Below, in pieces: positions 11,387-23,069 of a DNA stretch of 64,000 nt (positions are counted from its first letter, which is position 1; the number at the start of each line of letters is the position of its first letter). This stretch comes from Perkinsus olseni. Lineage: Eukaryota > Perkinsozoa > Perkinsida > Perkinsidae. The notes under the pieces are model-generated. The model was not told the DNA's origin and searched no databases. It saw only the letters and a program-made list of their open reading frames with translations. The translations under genes were made by a program, and so were the position numbers. The stretch covers positions 62,001 to 126,000 of the forward strand of contig JABANP010000106.1 in the NCBI GenBank assembly GCA_013115135.1, given 5' to 3'.

Positions 11387-12991
11387 ATGCTGACAGCTGC
11401 CGGGGCTGATGAGGCCGTTCGGCGAGTAGGAGACGCGTCTGATGATGATGTTCTCCCAGAGTGCGGCTCAGAAAATCACGTAGCGGCGAAGAGTTTGTCG
11501 ACGTTGACCGTGTGAGTGTTGCTGTCTCTGCAGGAGGATCGGCCCGACCCCTTGGAGGGTTCACGTGTGCGCTCGTCATCGGTTGTCTTCAAGGGGCACC
11601 TCACGGGAGAATTAGTAGTCCTTTTTTTCTGATCTCGCTACACTCGGTCTCTTGGTTCTACAACAGGCCAGACAAGAGCAGGAGAGGGCTGTGCTACAGG
11701 AGGACCTTAATCGTTTGGCGTGGCAGCTGAACCAGGCGGGGCTGGTTGGCGCCATAGATGAATCTGAGGAGGCGCCGAGGGAAAGTAGGGAATGGTGTGG
11801 TAGTAGCAACGGACGCGCTGTTGCAGGCCCTTCCCTCCCGGCCAAGCTCCGTCAGAGGACACCTCATTGCCCATGTCGTACACTGACTTGGCTTGGAATG
11901 CGTTCTTCCTGCCTGTAACGGCACCCCTGTGGGTGGGCCGATCGGCGGTGACGGCGACCAGAGCGGCGGCTTCTATGACGAAGAATAAGGTGCAGGTAGT
12001 AGTGAAGGGTGCGAGGTTTTTGGGGAGAGCTGTGGCTGAGCTTCATGCGTTCCCCGTCTCAGTCGACAGTGCATCGGATGGTCGGTCCAGTGCTGGCGAG
12101 GATTTCTCCGATCTACCCTTTGATAACGCCGCTCATCGCCGCTCTCAATCAGCTCGACCCCTCGTCGGGCTCAGCATGCTGGGAGGGTTGTATCGACGGT
12201 AGTGGCCTATGGATCGAAGGCGGTTACTAACGAGGAGTATGGCAAAGCGCAGAAGGCAACGCGAGTGTTGATCCGAGAGGGCGTGGGGGCAGCTAGTACG
12301 CCCGAGGCCCGGCAAATTTTGGTACTACTGGGTGAGCTGTGGATGCGAATCATGGATGTTATAGCATCACCCCAGTGCCGGGCGGCTGGACAGAGTGCTC
12401 ATCGGCTGGTGGTTGGCAGTCTTGCTGCCTTGCATTCGACCAATACTGACCGATTTGTGGCGGCCGTGTCGAGATACTTGTCTGCGGGCGTCGATTTCCT
12501 TGGCGAGCGAGGACGTCGCTGCGTTTATTGGAGCTACTCTTCGCGATCTGGAGATGTGGCTAGAGAGCGAGCATGAAGTTTGGCAAAAAGAGAAACGTTC
12601 TCGAGCGGAGCGAAGCAGGGCAACTGACTCGGCCGAGGACAGCAGCAGTCAGGATGTACTTGACCAGGATGTGGATAGCGCTTTGGACGTGTCGGGTGAC
12701 GGAGAGCTGGAGTGTGACGTAGCGGTAGCCGCGGGGGAGCTGGCTCGACAGCAGCCCGAGAATCGCGAACTGCGGAGGAGACGCCAGCGCGTCCTGCGTG
12801 GGTCGGTGAGGAGGATGCCTCCACCTGCTGACAGGCACTCAGTGAGGCGCCACAGCACTATTGATTTGGTTGGTAAAGGGCAGGCATTCCTCGGACGTAT
12901 CGAGAAGACCGTGAACGTCGGGGTTTTGCTTGTGGTGATATGGTCTATTCTGGGCATGTATGGCCTTATCAAATTAGTAGGACTAACTTGA
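11387..12991 (+). CDS. unknown protein with C-terminal membrane anchor
   Basis: Not recognised. Clear early exons are 11387-11479, 11534-11614, 11667-11799 and one starting at 11856, with introns of 54, 52 and 56 nt. They encode an acidic N terminus, a short coiled coil (RQEQERAVLQEDLNRLAWQ) and hydrophobic helices (NAFFLPVTAPLWVG). Joins between 12,000 and 12,240 are uncertain because two frames stay open. The last coding block (to 12991) has a charged linker (about 12,590-12,800) and ends in a hydrophobic stretch, VGVLLVVIWSILGMYGLI, just before the stop. This suggests a tail-anchored or single-pass protein. It sits between the perilipin-like gene and the RING gene, all on the plus strand. 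Confidence 0.5.
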
Positions 12992-13124
12992 CGCTTTTCA
13001 GTATCTCCCCTCCCGGTCGTTGTGTTTGGAGGGCGATTCAGGACGGCTCTTTATCAGTAGCGGGAGAGCGCTCTGGCTTCGGGTCTGTTGGTGCCCTTTT
13101 CTCTTCGTCGCAGCTTGTTTTCTC

Positions 13125-14069
13125 ATGTTTGCTGCCTCACCATTGGCGTCATCGTCATCAACGACTGCTGGCGGCGCTGCCGAGGACCCCGACGCTGCAG
13201 CTCAGAGCTGGGAGGCGACCGAGAGGGGAACCTATCTCAAAGGGTTGCCACGAGAGGTCCTCAGAGCACAGGCAGACGAGTTGGACGTCCCCGCTGATGC
13301 CACGGTACCCCAGATGGTCACGGCGATTCTACGAGCGCAGGAGATTGAGCGGGATAGGGTAGTAGCGATGAGGCTGGCAGCGGCCCTAGGGGAGCCGGAT
13401 CAGGAGTTTGCACGGCCAGCGCAAAGGCCGGCTTTTTTGAGTGTAGACAGTCAGAGTTCGGATTCGGAAGCCCGACCGAGGCTCGGCAGGAGCGATTCTG
13501 AAGCATCCTTCATGAGCGCTCGAGAGTTTCCTCTGCCAACTGACAGCAGTGGAGCTAGCGACGGGTCCAGCTCGGCGACGTCGCACGCTGAGGACGGTGG
13601 GAGCGAATCGAGTGGTGCTTCTCATTTGAGTGACAGTATACGTGCTGTGGTTGGTGCTGTTGGGCATACCTTGGTCCGCGGGGTCATGGCAACGCTGTCG
13701 GGAGCTGCTGCCGAGGAGGGTGACAATATGGACGACTCTCCGCTTGCCGCTATTGTGGCGGCTGAGGAAGGGCCGGTAGGAGCCACTGAAGGAGAGATTG
13801 CTGCCCTTACTATACAGTCTACATGCGAGGAGGCCAGGGGAAACTGTGCGGTGTGCATGGACAGTCTGAAGGTGGGCGAGGAGGTACGGACCCTGCCGTG
13901 CCTGCATCGGTATCATACGTCGTGTATCGACGAGTGGCTGAAGAGCAGCCCGACTTGCCCAGTATGTAAAACTTCGATCTTGATGGGCATTTATGAAGGC
14001 ACAATTCCGAATAGCAGCAGTAGCAGCGATAGCGACCGCGGCCATCGCCATCTATGGAGCAGGCGATAG
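13125..14069 (+). CDS. RING-H2 E3 ubiquitin ligase-like protein with SAP-like segment
   Basis: Single-exon ORF of 314 residues. The ATG at 13125 sits 12 nt after a strong acceptor-like AG (ctcttcgtcgcag), which favours it over upstream starts. Near residues 33-65 lies a SAP-like helix-turn-helix (GLPREVLRAQADELDV), a fold that binds nucleic acid in other proteins. The middle is Ser/Asp-rich and disordered. Near residues 240-285 is a complete C3H2C3 RING (CAVCM...CLHRYHTSCI...CPVCK), the E2-binding module of E3 ligases. The tail is Ser/Arg-rich. RING identity is firm; substrate and location are unknown. Confidence 0.85.
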   Translation: MFAASPLASSSSTTAGGAAEDPDAAAQSWEATERGTYLKGLPREVLRAQADELDVPADATVPQMVTAILRAQEIERDRVVAMRLAAALGEPDQEFARPAQRPAFLSVDSQSSDSEARPRLGRSDSEASFMSAREFPLPTDSSGASDGSSSATSHAEDGGSESSGASHLSDSIRAVVGAVGHTLVRGVMATLSGAAAEEGDNMDDSPLAAIVAAEEGPVGATEGEIAALTIQSTCEEARGNCAVCMDSLKVGEEVRTLPCLHRYHTSCIDEWLKSSPTCPVCKTSILMGIYEGTIPNSSSSSDSDRGHRHLWSRR

Positions 14070-14399
14070 GGGCGCCGTTGTGGATTGTGTGACCTGCTGC
14101 AATACAATTGCCTGTTTAATCATTTCTGTTCTGAATGCTTATTTTCTGAGTCGTCTCCAGATGAGTTGCGCAATCTTTGCACGTTCGGGTATCCCTACTC
14201 CCGCTCGGTGATGTGATGGTCGGAGGGAGTTTTGCAGCCAGCGCGACCGGGCAGCTCTGCCTGCCTGGAGCGGGGCGAAGCTGACAGGAGTTCCCACCTC
14301 TGTCGCAGATAATTCGTTCGTCGCGGGTGGGAAGGCCTTTCAGTTGGGCGGAAGAACCGCTTCCGATACTCTCGCCTAAGGTCTTTTTTCTGGTATCCT

Positions 14400-16205
14400 A
14401 TGGACACCTATGTAGCAGCTTCTGAGCTAGCCTCTATCCCCGTCACACCGAGGCGTCATCTAGGATGTGATGAGATAGTGGTCAGTGCGTTCCCTGGGAA
14501 CTACAAGACCAAGCGGATACAGCTCACAGCGGCGATGGCTGGCGTGTCGGTGGAATTTGTGGACGCTCGAGAGGTCCAGTTCGTCCCATGTGCAGTCCAG
14601 AAGTAGGGGAAGAAGCCGCTGGATACCGCGGGCCTGCTATCCTCCGTTTGCGGCAGGTACCCCATGGCTCGTGTGATTGAACATGGCGGCCCATCACGGA
14701 GGGAGTGGTTCATTTTCACAACCCCAGCGATATGCCGATACATTGCCCGTCTACGCCGAGACTGCAGCTTACTAGGCATTGGCTCCGAAGTGGAGGTGAC
14801 TGCCGCGCATGTGTGTCACATCACCACCGTCATCATTCCTCTCAGGCTGCTGTTGACTCGACCATGGACTTCATAACCCAAGAGCTGGAGGTGCCCATCG
14901 CCCTGCTCATCTACTGGTCCTCGGGTAGCGCTTTAGCCGCACTGCCGTCCTTCCCCGTCTCGCCAGGTGCCATCTCTCCGAGCAAAATGGTGGCTAAAAG
15001 AGCTTCGTGGGAGATCGAGGGAGCATTGAAGCAGATGAACCATCTACTTAGGGAGGAAGGCAGCCACGGGTTCCTCGTGCCAGGCACGACGTCTATTTCC
15101 CTAGCGGATATATTCGCCATTACGGTAGGGTAATGCTGGCTCCCAACCTTTTAGTACCATTCTTTGGCCGCTTCGTCAGGTCCTGTCCGAGGGCATCTCG
15201 CATGATTTGGTCACTATCGGTGAGCCGGGGAACGAAATTCGCCGAGGTAACGTGCATGTTGGTCAGATGAGACCGATTGCCCTCAAGTCACGCTCTGGCT
15301 GGACAGGATGGCTCAGTCGCCGCTGGTTCAAAAATTCGTCTTCGGCCAGTTCGATAGTTTTCGGACAGCTCCGGGCCTTGCAGTTGACGCCTCAGCGCTA
15401 TCATCGGCGTCCGAGAGAGAAGGGCAGAAGGCGGGAGACACCCCACGCAGGAGTACGGCCCGAACCGTCCCCCCTGTTGATATTCCGAGGGTCGCTTTCG
15501 GTGGAAGGAACGATGATGCGATTAAGCTCTCCGGGCGGCAAGATGATCCTGGTGTGGTAGCGTCCAAAGTCCGTAGGTGGGAGGGAAAAGTTAGCGGGTC
15601 AAGCACCGCCGCACCAGCGTGCCCAGTCGCGAAGAAAGCGCCTCCGTTCCCTTCCGAGGGCGGGGCTCAGAGGCCGGCTAGCTCTCCCGTAGCAAGCGGT
15701 GGCAGTGGGAACAGGATGTCCACTTCGAGGGACCTGGATGACAGCAAGAGTCGACCCCTTGCTGGTAGTGGGCGAGCTGAGAGGGGCGCCGACCGTTCAT
15801 GCGGGATCTTCGCCTGTACTATGGTCTGTTGAAACACCAATAGGAGCGAAGACGAATGGTGCGTCGTCAAACAGTAGGGCCTCCGAACAGAAGAACCCCG
15901 CTTCAAGCATTCTCATGAAGCTGTTGCCCTCGCCTAGATCCAACCGTACCTCCCAGTTGCGGGAAGCAAGAGGGGCTGCATTGCGCCACGGCAGACCTGG
16001 GAAGGACGGCCCTGGCAGGACAGCTCGTCCGAAGGCAATGAGGTTGCCCAGTGGTAACTCGAAGTTGCCGGCTAATAGCGGAGGACGGGTAACTCGGAGG
16101 CGGCTCCCTGGCCGGTTGGCAGGGTACAGAGGCGAGCCCATCTGGAAGCTTAGGTGGGAGTGGCGCTGCTGTAGAGGAGTCCTTGAAAGTGACCAAGAGC
16201 GCTAG
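14400..16205 (+). CDS. GST-fold protein with long disordered C-terminal tail
   Basis: Seven exons (14400-14602, 14657-14795, 14846-14924, 14967-15124, 15180-15219, 15267-15698, 15745-16205) with GT-AG introns of 54, 50, 42, 55, 47 and 46 nt close into a clean frame of 503 residues. Residues about 25-110 look like a thioredoxin-like GST N domain, with a PAICRYIARL helix. Residues about 115-225 look like a GST C-terminal helical domain, with TSISLADIFAIT and a final LWLDRMAQSPLVQKF helix. Such domains also occur in eEF1B-gamma and in tRNA-synthetase complexes, where they mediate assembly; I see no EF1G or synthetase domain. The remaining 260 residues are basic, Ser/Pro/Gly-rich and probably disordered. 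The fold is well supported; enzymatic activity is not. Confidence 0.68.
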
Positions 16206-16241
16206 AGGTCGCTTGGAAGGGGGACAGAGGTCTCTGAGGGA

Positions 16242-17326
16242 ATGGCTCCGGCTGCGGCTTTCATATCCTTGCCGATCAGGCGAAGGTCCGAAGGGAGCGT
16301 TAAATTTTCTGCTACTGATGAGCATCTACAAGACGTTGATGAGTCGTCACATCATTTCTCCCACAGAGTTATGGCCGCAAGGGGACGACCAAACCGTAGT
16401 CGCCGAGCTCCGAGGGGAAGACCAGGAGACAGCCGTTATGGGAGAGGCTTATAGCAACCCCAACTCAGATTTCGTCGAGGAAAAATCGAGTGGAAGAGAT
16501 CTCCCGGATTCTAATGCATCACAAGGACCATCCGAAGCTGCCGAGCATCCGGTAGGCAAGCTCCAAGAACACGAGGAGTGCGATCGTGGTCACCTCGAAC
16601 CTGAGGGGAGGACGGGTGAAGAGCAAGATGCGGCGAGCTTCATTGATCAGCGCTTGATTAAGATGATGACGGAGGGGCAGCACTTCGGGCGGAATAGCGA
16701 CAGACGCCGGTTGCCGACAGCGGGCCGATTTGGCACTTTGTCCTTGAAGATGGAAGCCGACAGCCCCACTGTAGCGGAGAGAGCTATGTGGTCGGCTCCT
16801 GTTCCGCCACCGGAAGCCGAACGAGGCACCGCTGCCAGCCATGGACAGAGCCGCGAGCAGGGCGGCGTCGAATCTTCAGCGGGAAGCTACTCATCAGGAG
16901 CGGGACCAAGCGATTGCTCTACGCTTCTATGATGGAGCTCGAGAAGGTCCTGTAGAGCAGCGCCCTATGAACAGCAGGGGGTTCGCTGCCGCTGGTGAAG
17001 ATCGGACCCTCTTCGGCTCCGAGTACACTGCCCCATGCAGCTTTATTCGATACCTCTTGGCGTCCAACTTTGGCTGCTTATTCCTCATTTGCGAGCATTC
17101 CGGGTTTTCTCGGAGACACTCCGGAGCGACAGGCCTCTCTGGGCATGACGACGGCCACGAGGCAGAGCATACCCTCAACGCTCGTCCAGCGACGAACGAG
17201 TATTCCCTCCAGTGGAGCCTACAAGCATGTGCTGAGTCCGAAGCTGACGGTTCTGCCTCCTGCAACGCAGCTGGTCGTCGGAGGGCGGGAGGATCCGCGT
17301 GGGGGAGTGCCTGGGAGGACAGGTGA
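16242..17326 (+). CDS. unknown disordered protein
   Basis: Not recognised. The start ATG at 16242 is 37 nt after the stop of the GST-fold gene. The first intron (16396-16444, 49 nt) gives a good join. The second block, to about 16,800, is acidic and Ser/Glu/Gly-rich. A charged helical stretch (NLQREATHQERDQAIALRFY) and a Ser/Thr/Pro-rich tail follow in other frames, so at least two more introns are needed that I could not fix. The last frame stops at about 17326. Low-complexity composition prevents family assignment, and fusion with an adjacent gene is possible. Confidence 0.4.
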
Positions 17327-17503
17327 GGACTTTTGAGGTCTCGCAGGACTACATTCGCATGGTACCTCTCAGAGTGGTAGCAAGAGTGAAGTCACGCGCG
17401 CTTCGGACCCTGGCGGTATTTTCAGGTGACCAAAATCCCGGGCGCCATGTGAACCACCATCTCGTTCATCACCACAAGCGACCACCTGGTCACACGGAGC
17501 ACC

Positions 17504-19015
17504 ATGCGACTCGTCATGGAGGACAACACCATTATGCAGGTACTCTTGTTGGCTAGGTCTTCAGCCGATAAGCCAATCGCCGGTACCCGCCAGGTCACGG
17601 CAGGCAAGGTCCCCGACACCACGATCCCCACTAGAGATAACCAGCACCGCTGACGGCAGTCCATGTTGCACACTATCTTGTTGTCGCTAGCATCATCATC
17701 GGTGTCGAGTTTTCGGGCCTTCTGAAGCGGTGCTCAGCCTTCCCACTTTGAAATGGAAGTCCAGAAAGACTGTCCCGTGGGAGAACTATCATTTGATAGT
17801 ACCCCCGGGGAGGTGCGGGTGCTGCCGAGCAGGATACGGACGTGCGGGGACAATTCTACCACTCCGGTCGATGGGGAGACCCCATGCCACCTCACACGTC
17901 GTGGCCTGCTGTCATGGAGCTCCTCATCTTCGTGCCGTAGGGGAAGGGGCTCTCCTCTCGGCCTTTCTGAGATCTGCTTCTCTTGCAGGGATGCTATAGT
18001 CTATTCATTGAGTGCTGCAGAGGATGACGACGACTTGGAGTGGACGCAGTTGGATGTCGATGGCGGCTTTACGGTTACACGCTCCGTTGGGGCAGCAGAC
18101 GAGGAGCACCTGTGTGCTGCGGTTGTGAGCTTGGACGGCACTTCTTTTGTGTGGAGTGCGAAGGTCGACATGCGAGTCTCTCCCGAGTGCCACGGCCACA
18201 CTTTCCACTTCCGGTGAGAATACTGTGCTCCCTCATCTGTACCTCATGTAGCGTCTTCAGGTCGACGGACGGCTCTGTGCTGGCCGTCTGGTGCAGCCAA
18301 CCGAATACAGCTGATCGGGTCGGTGGAGCCCAGTGGATCATTTTCGCCACGCACACTGTTCAGATAATGGCCCGCGTGATGAGTGCATTCCGTGAGGAGC
18401 CGCTACCCCGCAGGGAGGCTGGTGACGACTCAGGAATGAGCGAGCTGCTGGAGATCTTGAAGAAGCCCATCTCCGCCAGTGCGTCGGCCGCGCTGTTGCG
18501 GGGCTACGGAAAGTTGAAGCAGTCACGTGGAGGAGGGGCTGTTACGAACGGCAATACGCTAGCTCGCAGTGCTCTGCCTGCGCGCAGTGGACAAGAGGTA
18601 GTCGAGGGAAGGTTCGTACCTCGCTTTGGATCTCTTGTGGAGCGCGGTGTCGTCTCATAGGCATTCACAGAGAGCGTTATCTCATCTTGACGCTTGCCCT
18701 ACTGTGCGGGTTGAATTCCCAATCCCCTGCCCTCCTCAGAAAGTGCCCCAGCTGTCGTTCGATGGGTCCCACCCAAGCTGGTCCCCGACCGTGTACGAGA
18801 GATCAGTTGATCGTCATTATGGAACATACAGTTACAGAACCGAGCCGACCAACGGCGATAATCTGTCCCAGTGGCTGTCGCCTCGTGAAGGATATGTCGC
18901 TGTTGATGCTGAGAGACTTCGCTCCGCTCTCCGGGCCACTCTCAGCTCCGACGACTTCGTCGAAAACGTTCTCGGCCAGCTTAGGCTACCAATACAAGAT
19001 GCACTGTTCTCCTAG
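17504..19015 (+). CDS. unknown multi-exon protein
   Basis: Not recognised. Good coding segments run from about 17,753 to 18,208, then through a 47-nt GT-AG intron (frame continues FHF-RSTDGSVLAVW) to about 18,610, then through a probable 55-nt intron to a stop at 19015. An upstream exon with the ATG at 17504 and a 54-nt intron is likely but less certain. The middle contains beta-rich stretches (VVSLDGTSFVWSAKV, DGSVLAVWCSQP) that could belong to a beta-sandwich or propeller-like domain. The last 110 residues are Ser/Pro-rich. No targeting signal is evident. Confidence 0.42.
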
Positions 19016-19812
19016 TATCCCCTTGGCAAGGGGCTCATGCCGAGCGACTGGTATCTGTTACGGATCGCTTGGTCGTGATTAACCCGTGTTGATGCTCGTT
19101 GAGCTCTCGTCATTATTAACTATTCGTACTTCCATGTACAGGGCTTGGCCTGACTGGATATGAAATCAGTACCGTCCTCGCCCTCACCCAGTACGTCCAG
19201 GGGGATCTCCTCAGGAAACGGAGAACTCACCTCTTCTGTTGAGATGAGACTCATGAGCGTTTAACCCGTTGTTTTCTTCCCCCTAGTGTTTGTCTCTGTC
19301 CTTCGCTGCCGTTGTTGTCTGTATGAGCATACACCTGCCCGTGCGGTGCCGACGGCTTCTCTGTGATTCTTTGTAGTTGTGAGCCCATCGTGAGCCGTAG
19401 TGGGTACTGTCCCCCAGGGTCACATGGCATCTGTTGAAGGAAAAAATCGCGGGCTCACTCCGAGGCGTTCATCTTACGACCATCAGAAAGTTCAACTTCG
19501 CTATGTCTGACAGCCGGGCCGATCTTTTTGATTTGATCCGATTGGTGCTGAAGGCCCGACTAAACAGGCTTTGGCCAATAGATGTTGTCGAGACTGTTAA
19601 GATTGTTCGTATTGCCACTCCACGCTGCTGTTGCCACTACCACTTCTGGTACACGCTGCTGAGTACTCCTGAGACTCGAGTTCCGCAGTGTCCTCAATCA
19701 CCGGTCTATGGTCGCTGGGACGAGCGAGTTACGCGTGTTCTCGCTACAGATCGCCTCCTGGCTGTTAGCGTTGTTTGAGGCTTTGCAGCCCGTTTGCTCC
19801 TTATCCTCACGC
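19016..19812. other. intergenic region with one doubtful short ORF
   Basis: About 800 nt between the unknown gene and L-asparaginase. A plus-strand frame from an ATG at about 19,503 to 19778 is open for about 90 codons (MSDSRADLFDLIRLVLKARL), but it has no family resemblance and overlaps the likely 5' region of the asparaginase gene. I see no repeats or RNA genes. Confidence 0.3.
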
Positions 19813-22028
19813 ATGCCTTCTGATGCTTCTGCTACAGCGAGCAGCGCTACTCATGTAGTCGAGAGACCGGAGGACCAGCTCATAGATTCTCGTCGAGGCA
19901 ACAGCTCGCAGTCTCTGATGAGTACGCAGATTGAAGGCTGCGTCGCCGAGGGCACCACCAAGGTACGTCCGCGCAGGCCAGATCGAACTACTCGCGCGTA
20001 TCGAAGTGTCCGGTCCGTCAGGTCTTGGTCATATACACTGGGGGGACGGTTGGGATGCAGCCCGGGCCGGATGGAGCGCTAAGGCCGGTCAAGGGCTTCC
20101 TCAATAAGAAGATCAGCGGCCTTGAGGAGCTCAAAAAAACCGGAATGCCCTCGTTGACGGTACGGCTATATCCCTCAGTGAAGAGGCGATATCGTAGTGC
20201 TGCTCTAGTAGGTGATAGAGTTCGATGAGTTGATCGACAGCTCCGATGTTACTCCGAACTGCTGGAAGAAGATGGCGAAAGTAGGTAGAGGGTGCGTCTC
20301 CCGTGGGACTCGAACGCGAGACTGTCTGTGGTCATCGCAGTGTTCGATGGGTCGCTTCTAATCTCCGTGGGCTCAAGGGCCGCTCTGGACAGTTGTGCTC
20401 GACTTCGTGGGGCACTACGGATGTAAATTGAATCGCTAGAATCGGCATTCTTGATGGGCCGTAGTGCTGGAGATGGCGGTCTTTCTCGTAACCGTGCGGC
20501 TGACGCTGCTTCAGGCGATTGAAGACAATTACTACGACTATGACGGCTTCGTCGTGATCCACGGTACGGACACGATGGCCTACAGTGCGAGTGCACTCTC
20601 GTTTATGCTTGCCAACCTTGGGAAGCCCGTTGTGTTTACGGGTTCTATCCTACCCTTTTGGGGAGCCTCATAGTGATGCTAGGAGGAATCTTATCATATC
20701 TATCCTGCTTGCCGGTGAGAGCGTCAGAAGATACGACGATTAAAAATCTTCGCTGTGCGCGATTTTGTGTAGGTCTCTGTAGCATACCAGAGGTTTGTAT
20801 CTTCTTCAATGAACGGCTGCTGCGAGGCTGCCGATCTGTTAAGGTGAGACGCCATTAGATGTCGCCGCCTCGGATCGAACCCGGGTCTGTTTGATAGGTG
20901 GACAGCGGATCCATAGCAGCCTTCGACTCTCCCAACTATCCTCCCCTGGCTACACTCGGTGTGGACATACACTTCAACGAGCATCTTCTATTGCCGCCGC
21001 CCAAAGGACGCTTCCATACACACACTCAGATGGAGAGCGCGATCCTCGTTGTTAGACTGGTAAGCTCACTGTGCCTTGGGAGGCAGTTCCCTCTACGAGG
21101 GGCAGTGTAGCCGCCTTCTGCGTCGGTCGCGGTCGTGGTGTGCTGGTCGGACCTGGTTTGGGCTCCTCTCAGCGTGTCTCGACTAGGTCCCTGGCTTCGC
21201 CGATTTAGAGACTCTGGCCGACAGTGCTGTCCGTGGCGTTGTGCTGCTCCTCTATGGCACAGGGAATGCTCCTGCTCGCAAGAAGAACTTCGTGTCTTGG
21301 TTGGAGAGGTAGCGGATTGGCCCTTCGCCAGTCGTGAACACCAATTTCCGCTAGGCGTGATTGCGATTGTTCAAAATAGCCAAGCGATATATCTATGCTA
21401 GTCGCTAGCGCCACATCCTACTGGAGAGGCGCTCTGTCCATCTATCGCGCTTCTCTCTTCTTCTCCATTGGGGAATCCCCAGTCCGGCCATATCTATAAA
21501 GTACGATAGAATGCTGAAAGTGTGGTATTCTCGCTGGAAACGCTCAATTAGTACCCCGAGCTTCGAACTAATCCCTCGGCCTGAGAAGGCTGGTGACGCT
21601 ATCGCTATTGTATTGAGAATTTTCTCTTGGAATTCTCGTTCGGGCAGTTCGGCGCTGGTTGAGGGTTCTGTCATGTATCAGGTTGATCGACCGTGGAGTG
21701 GCAGTGATCGCATGCTCCCAATGTGTGCGAGGGACGGTGGAGCTGAACGCTTATGCAGTTGGGTCCCAGCTGTCGTCCATCGGAGTGATTTCCGGCGGCG
21801 ATATGACTTGCGAGGCTGCCGTTACCAAGCTCAGCTACCTTCTGGGACGGGGACTCTCGCCTAGTCAGATCAGGAGCGCCTTCAACATGTCTATCCGCGG
21901 AGAGATCTCTCTGGTAGTAGGGGAAGTCTCTGGGCTCATCATAGTGGTGTTGAATACTTGATTGCTTTCAGAACGGTCGTCACGACGACCTCTTCAAGGG
22001 TTTTGGGGGTGTTGTATCCAAGTTGTGA
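19813..22028 (+). CDS. type I-like L-asparaginase
   Basis: Nine exons: 19813-19962, 20022-20159, 20212-20280, 20515-20714, 20773-20843, 20898-21059, 21187-21308, 21682-21913, 21972-22028. They encode about 399 residues once one surplus base is removed. The enzyme hydrolyses L-asparagine to aspartate and ammonia. Family motifs appear in order: [10 protein letters not shown] (catalytic Thr), [20 protein letters not shown] (catalytic Thr-Asp), [34 protein letters not shown] and [13 protein letters not shown]. No signal peptide is seen, so a cytosolic form is likely. Introns 3, 6 and 7 are long (234, 127, 373 nt); the others are 52-59 nt. The frame breaks by one base at 20655-20663 (ttttgggg), inside the conserved [12 protein letters not shown] segment. 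Confidence 0.88.
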
Positions 22029-22312
22029 ATAGTAATAGCATGTAGACTCGAGCAAGTGGACGGAAGTAGACTGGTGAAAAATTCTAAATTCACTCGCAAG
22101 GCGGCCCTGCAAAAAGATGACAGGGTTTGTCTCCGACAGACTGTCGGCCCTCAATCACTATTACTACTATTATCTCCCGTTCCTTGGCCGCAATGCGCAA
22201 CAGGCCTTTCGCTGCACTGTCTTCGTGTTGCGTTTTCTGCTGGTCTCTTGAAAGTGGTTAAAGAACCTGATAGTCTGTATACACGGCTTTCCGTCCGGAA
22301 GACTCCATCGCA

Positions 22313-23069
22313 GTGGCATTTTTAATGATTTTGCGGCGATCTCGAGGTCTTCTGGCGGAGCTAGTTGGTGACCACATACACCCCTTCCGCGTCAACGTCA
22401 CTGGCTTGCACTACGGCACGACGGTGGCGGATGTACGGGCTCTCTTCAGAGGTAGTCAGGCTCGGCTCCCTGGCCTGCACGGCCTCGCTACTCGTTGAAG
22501 GACAGCTAGTGGTGTCAGATTACAAGTCGATCCCCCAAGTTGGCGGGGTGCAGTTGGCGGCGCCGACATCGCGAGACAAGGGGACTCCGTTCTTCACTGG
22601 TCGAGCTTGGGTCACGTTCGAGAATCCTGAGGAGGTGGACGGGGGCAGCACTCATCGGCTGACCTGCTGTACCTGTGTTGCAGGCCGTCCATGCGTCGGA
22701 GGCTATGAATGGGCGGTTTCGTCCACAGCGTCGATGGGGGATGGCGGAGAGTGGCGGTGTTTTGCAACTTCTCTGGACCGAAGATCGTCAGGTAGGATCG
22801 ATGGAGTCTCGAGTGCGGTCTTGTGCATGGTAGTGGCGGACGGAGTTGGTCCAGCGCTCTGGGGTGGTCGGTTCGGCGTAGTGCCGTTCGTTTGTGTCAG
22901 GGAGGAGAAGTGGCCGCCAGTGCCTGATGAATATCGTTTGCGGAAGGTGACAGCGTTGAAGGCGGTGGGCGGACGGAAGTTCAATCACTTCCCGATCATG
23001 ACGTTGAACGAGCAGAAGCATCGCCGCCGATGGAAGATCGGCAATTGGCCGAGGGCCCACAAGGCATGA
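22313..23069 (+). CDS. RRM-containing RNA-binding protein
   Basis: Exons 22313-22451 (start at 22313 or 22325), 22510-22634, 22684-22791 and 22901-23069, with introns of 58, 49 and 109 nt, give 175-179 residues after removing one base. An RRM is visible: RVNVTGLHYGTTVADVRALF is strand 1 and helix 1, GRAWVTFENPEE contains RNP1, and AVHASEAMNGRFV is the helix 2-strand 4 part. The tail is basic (NEQKHRRRWKIGNW). The frame slips at 22711-22724, where gggcggtttcgtcc has one base too many. The N terminus (MILRRSRGLL) is basic and could be a mitochondrial presequence, but that is a guess. Confidence 0.6.

Noticed and set aside
16519..16842. Minus-strand frames of about 100 codons over the unknown disordered gene
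   Set aside because: They are antisense to a long acidic plus-strand frame and lack any features.
17422..17673. Minus-strand hydrophobic frame resembling a membrane protein
   Set aside because: Antisense to a plus-strand coding block with a good 54-nt intron.
20281..20330. tRNA-like sequence in asparaginase intron 3 (gggactcgaacgcgagac)
   Set aside because: It resembles a T arm on the minus strand, but the stem does not pair properly and no D or anticodon arm follows.
21405..21674. 89-codon minus-strand frame
   Set aside because: Lies wholly inside the long asparaginase intron, with no motif; chance frame.
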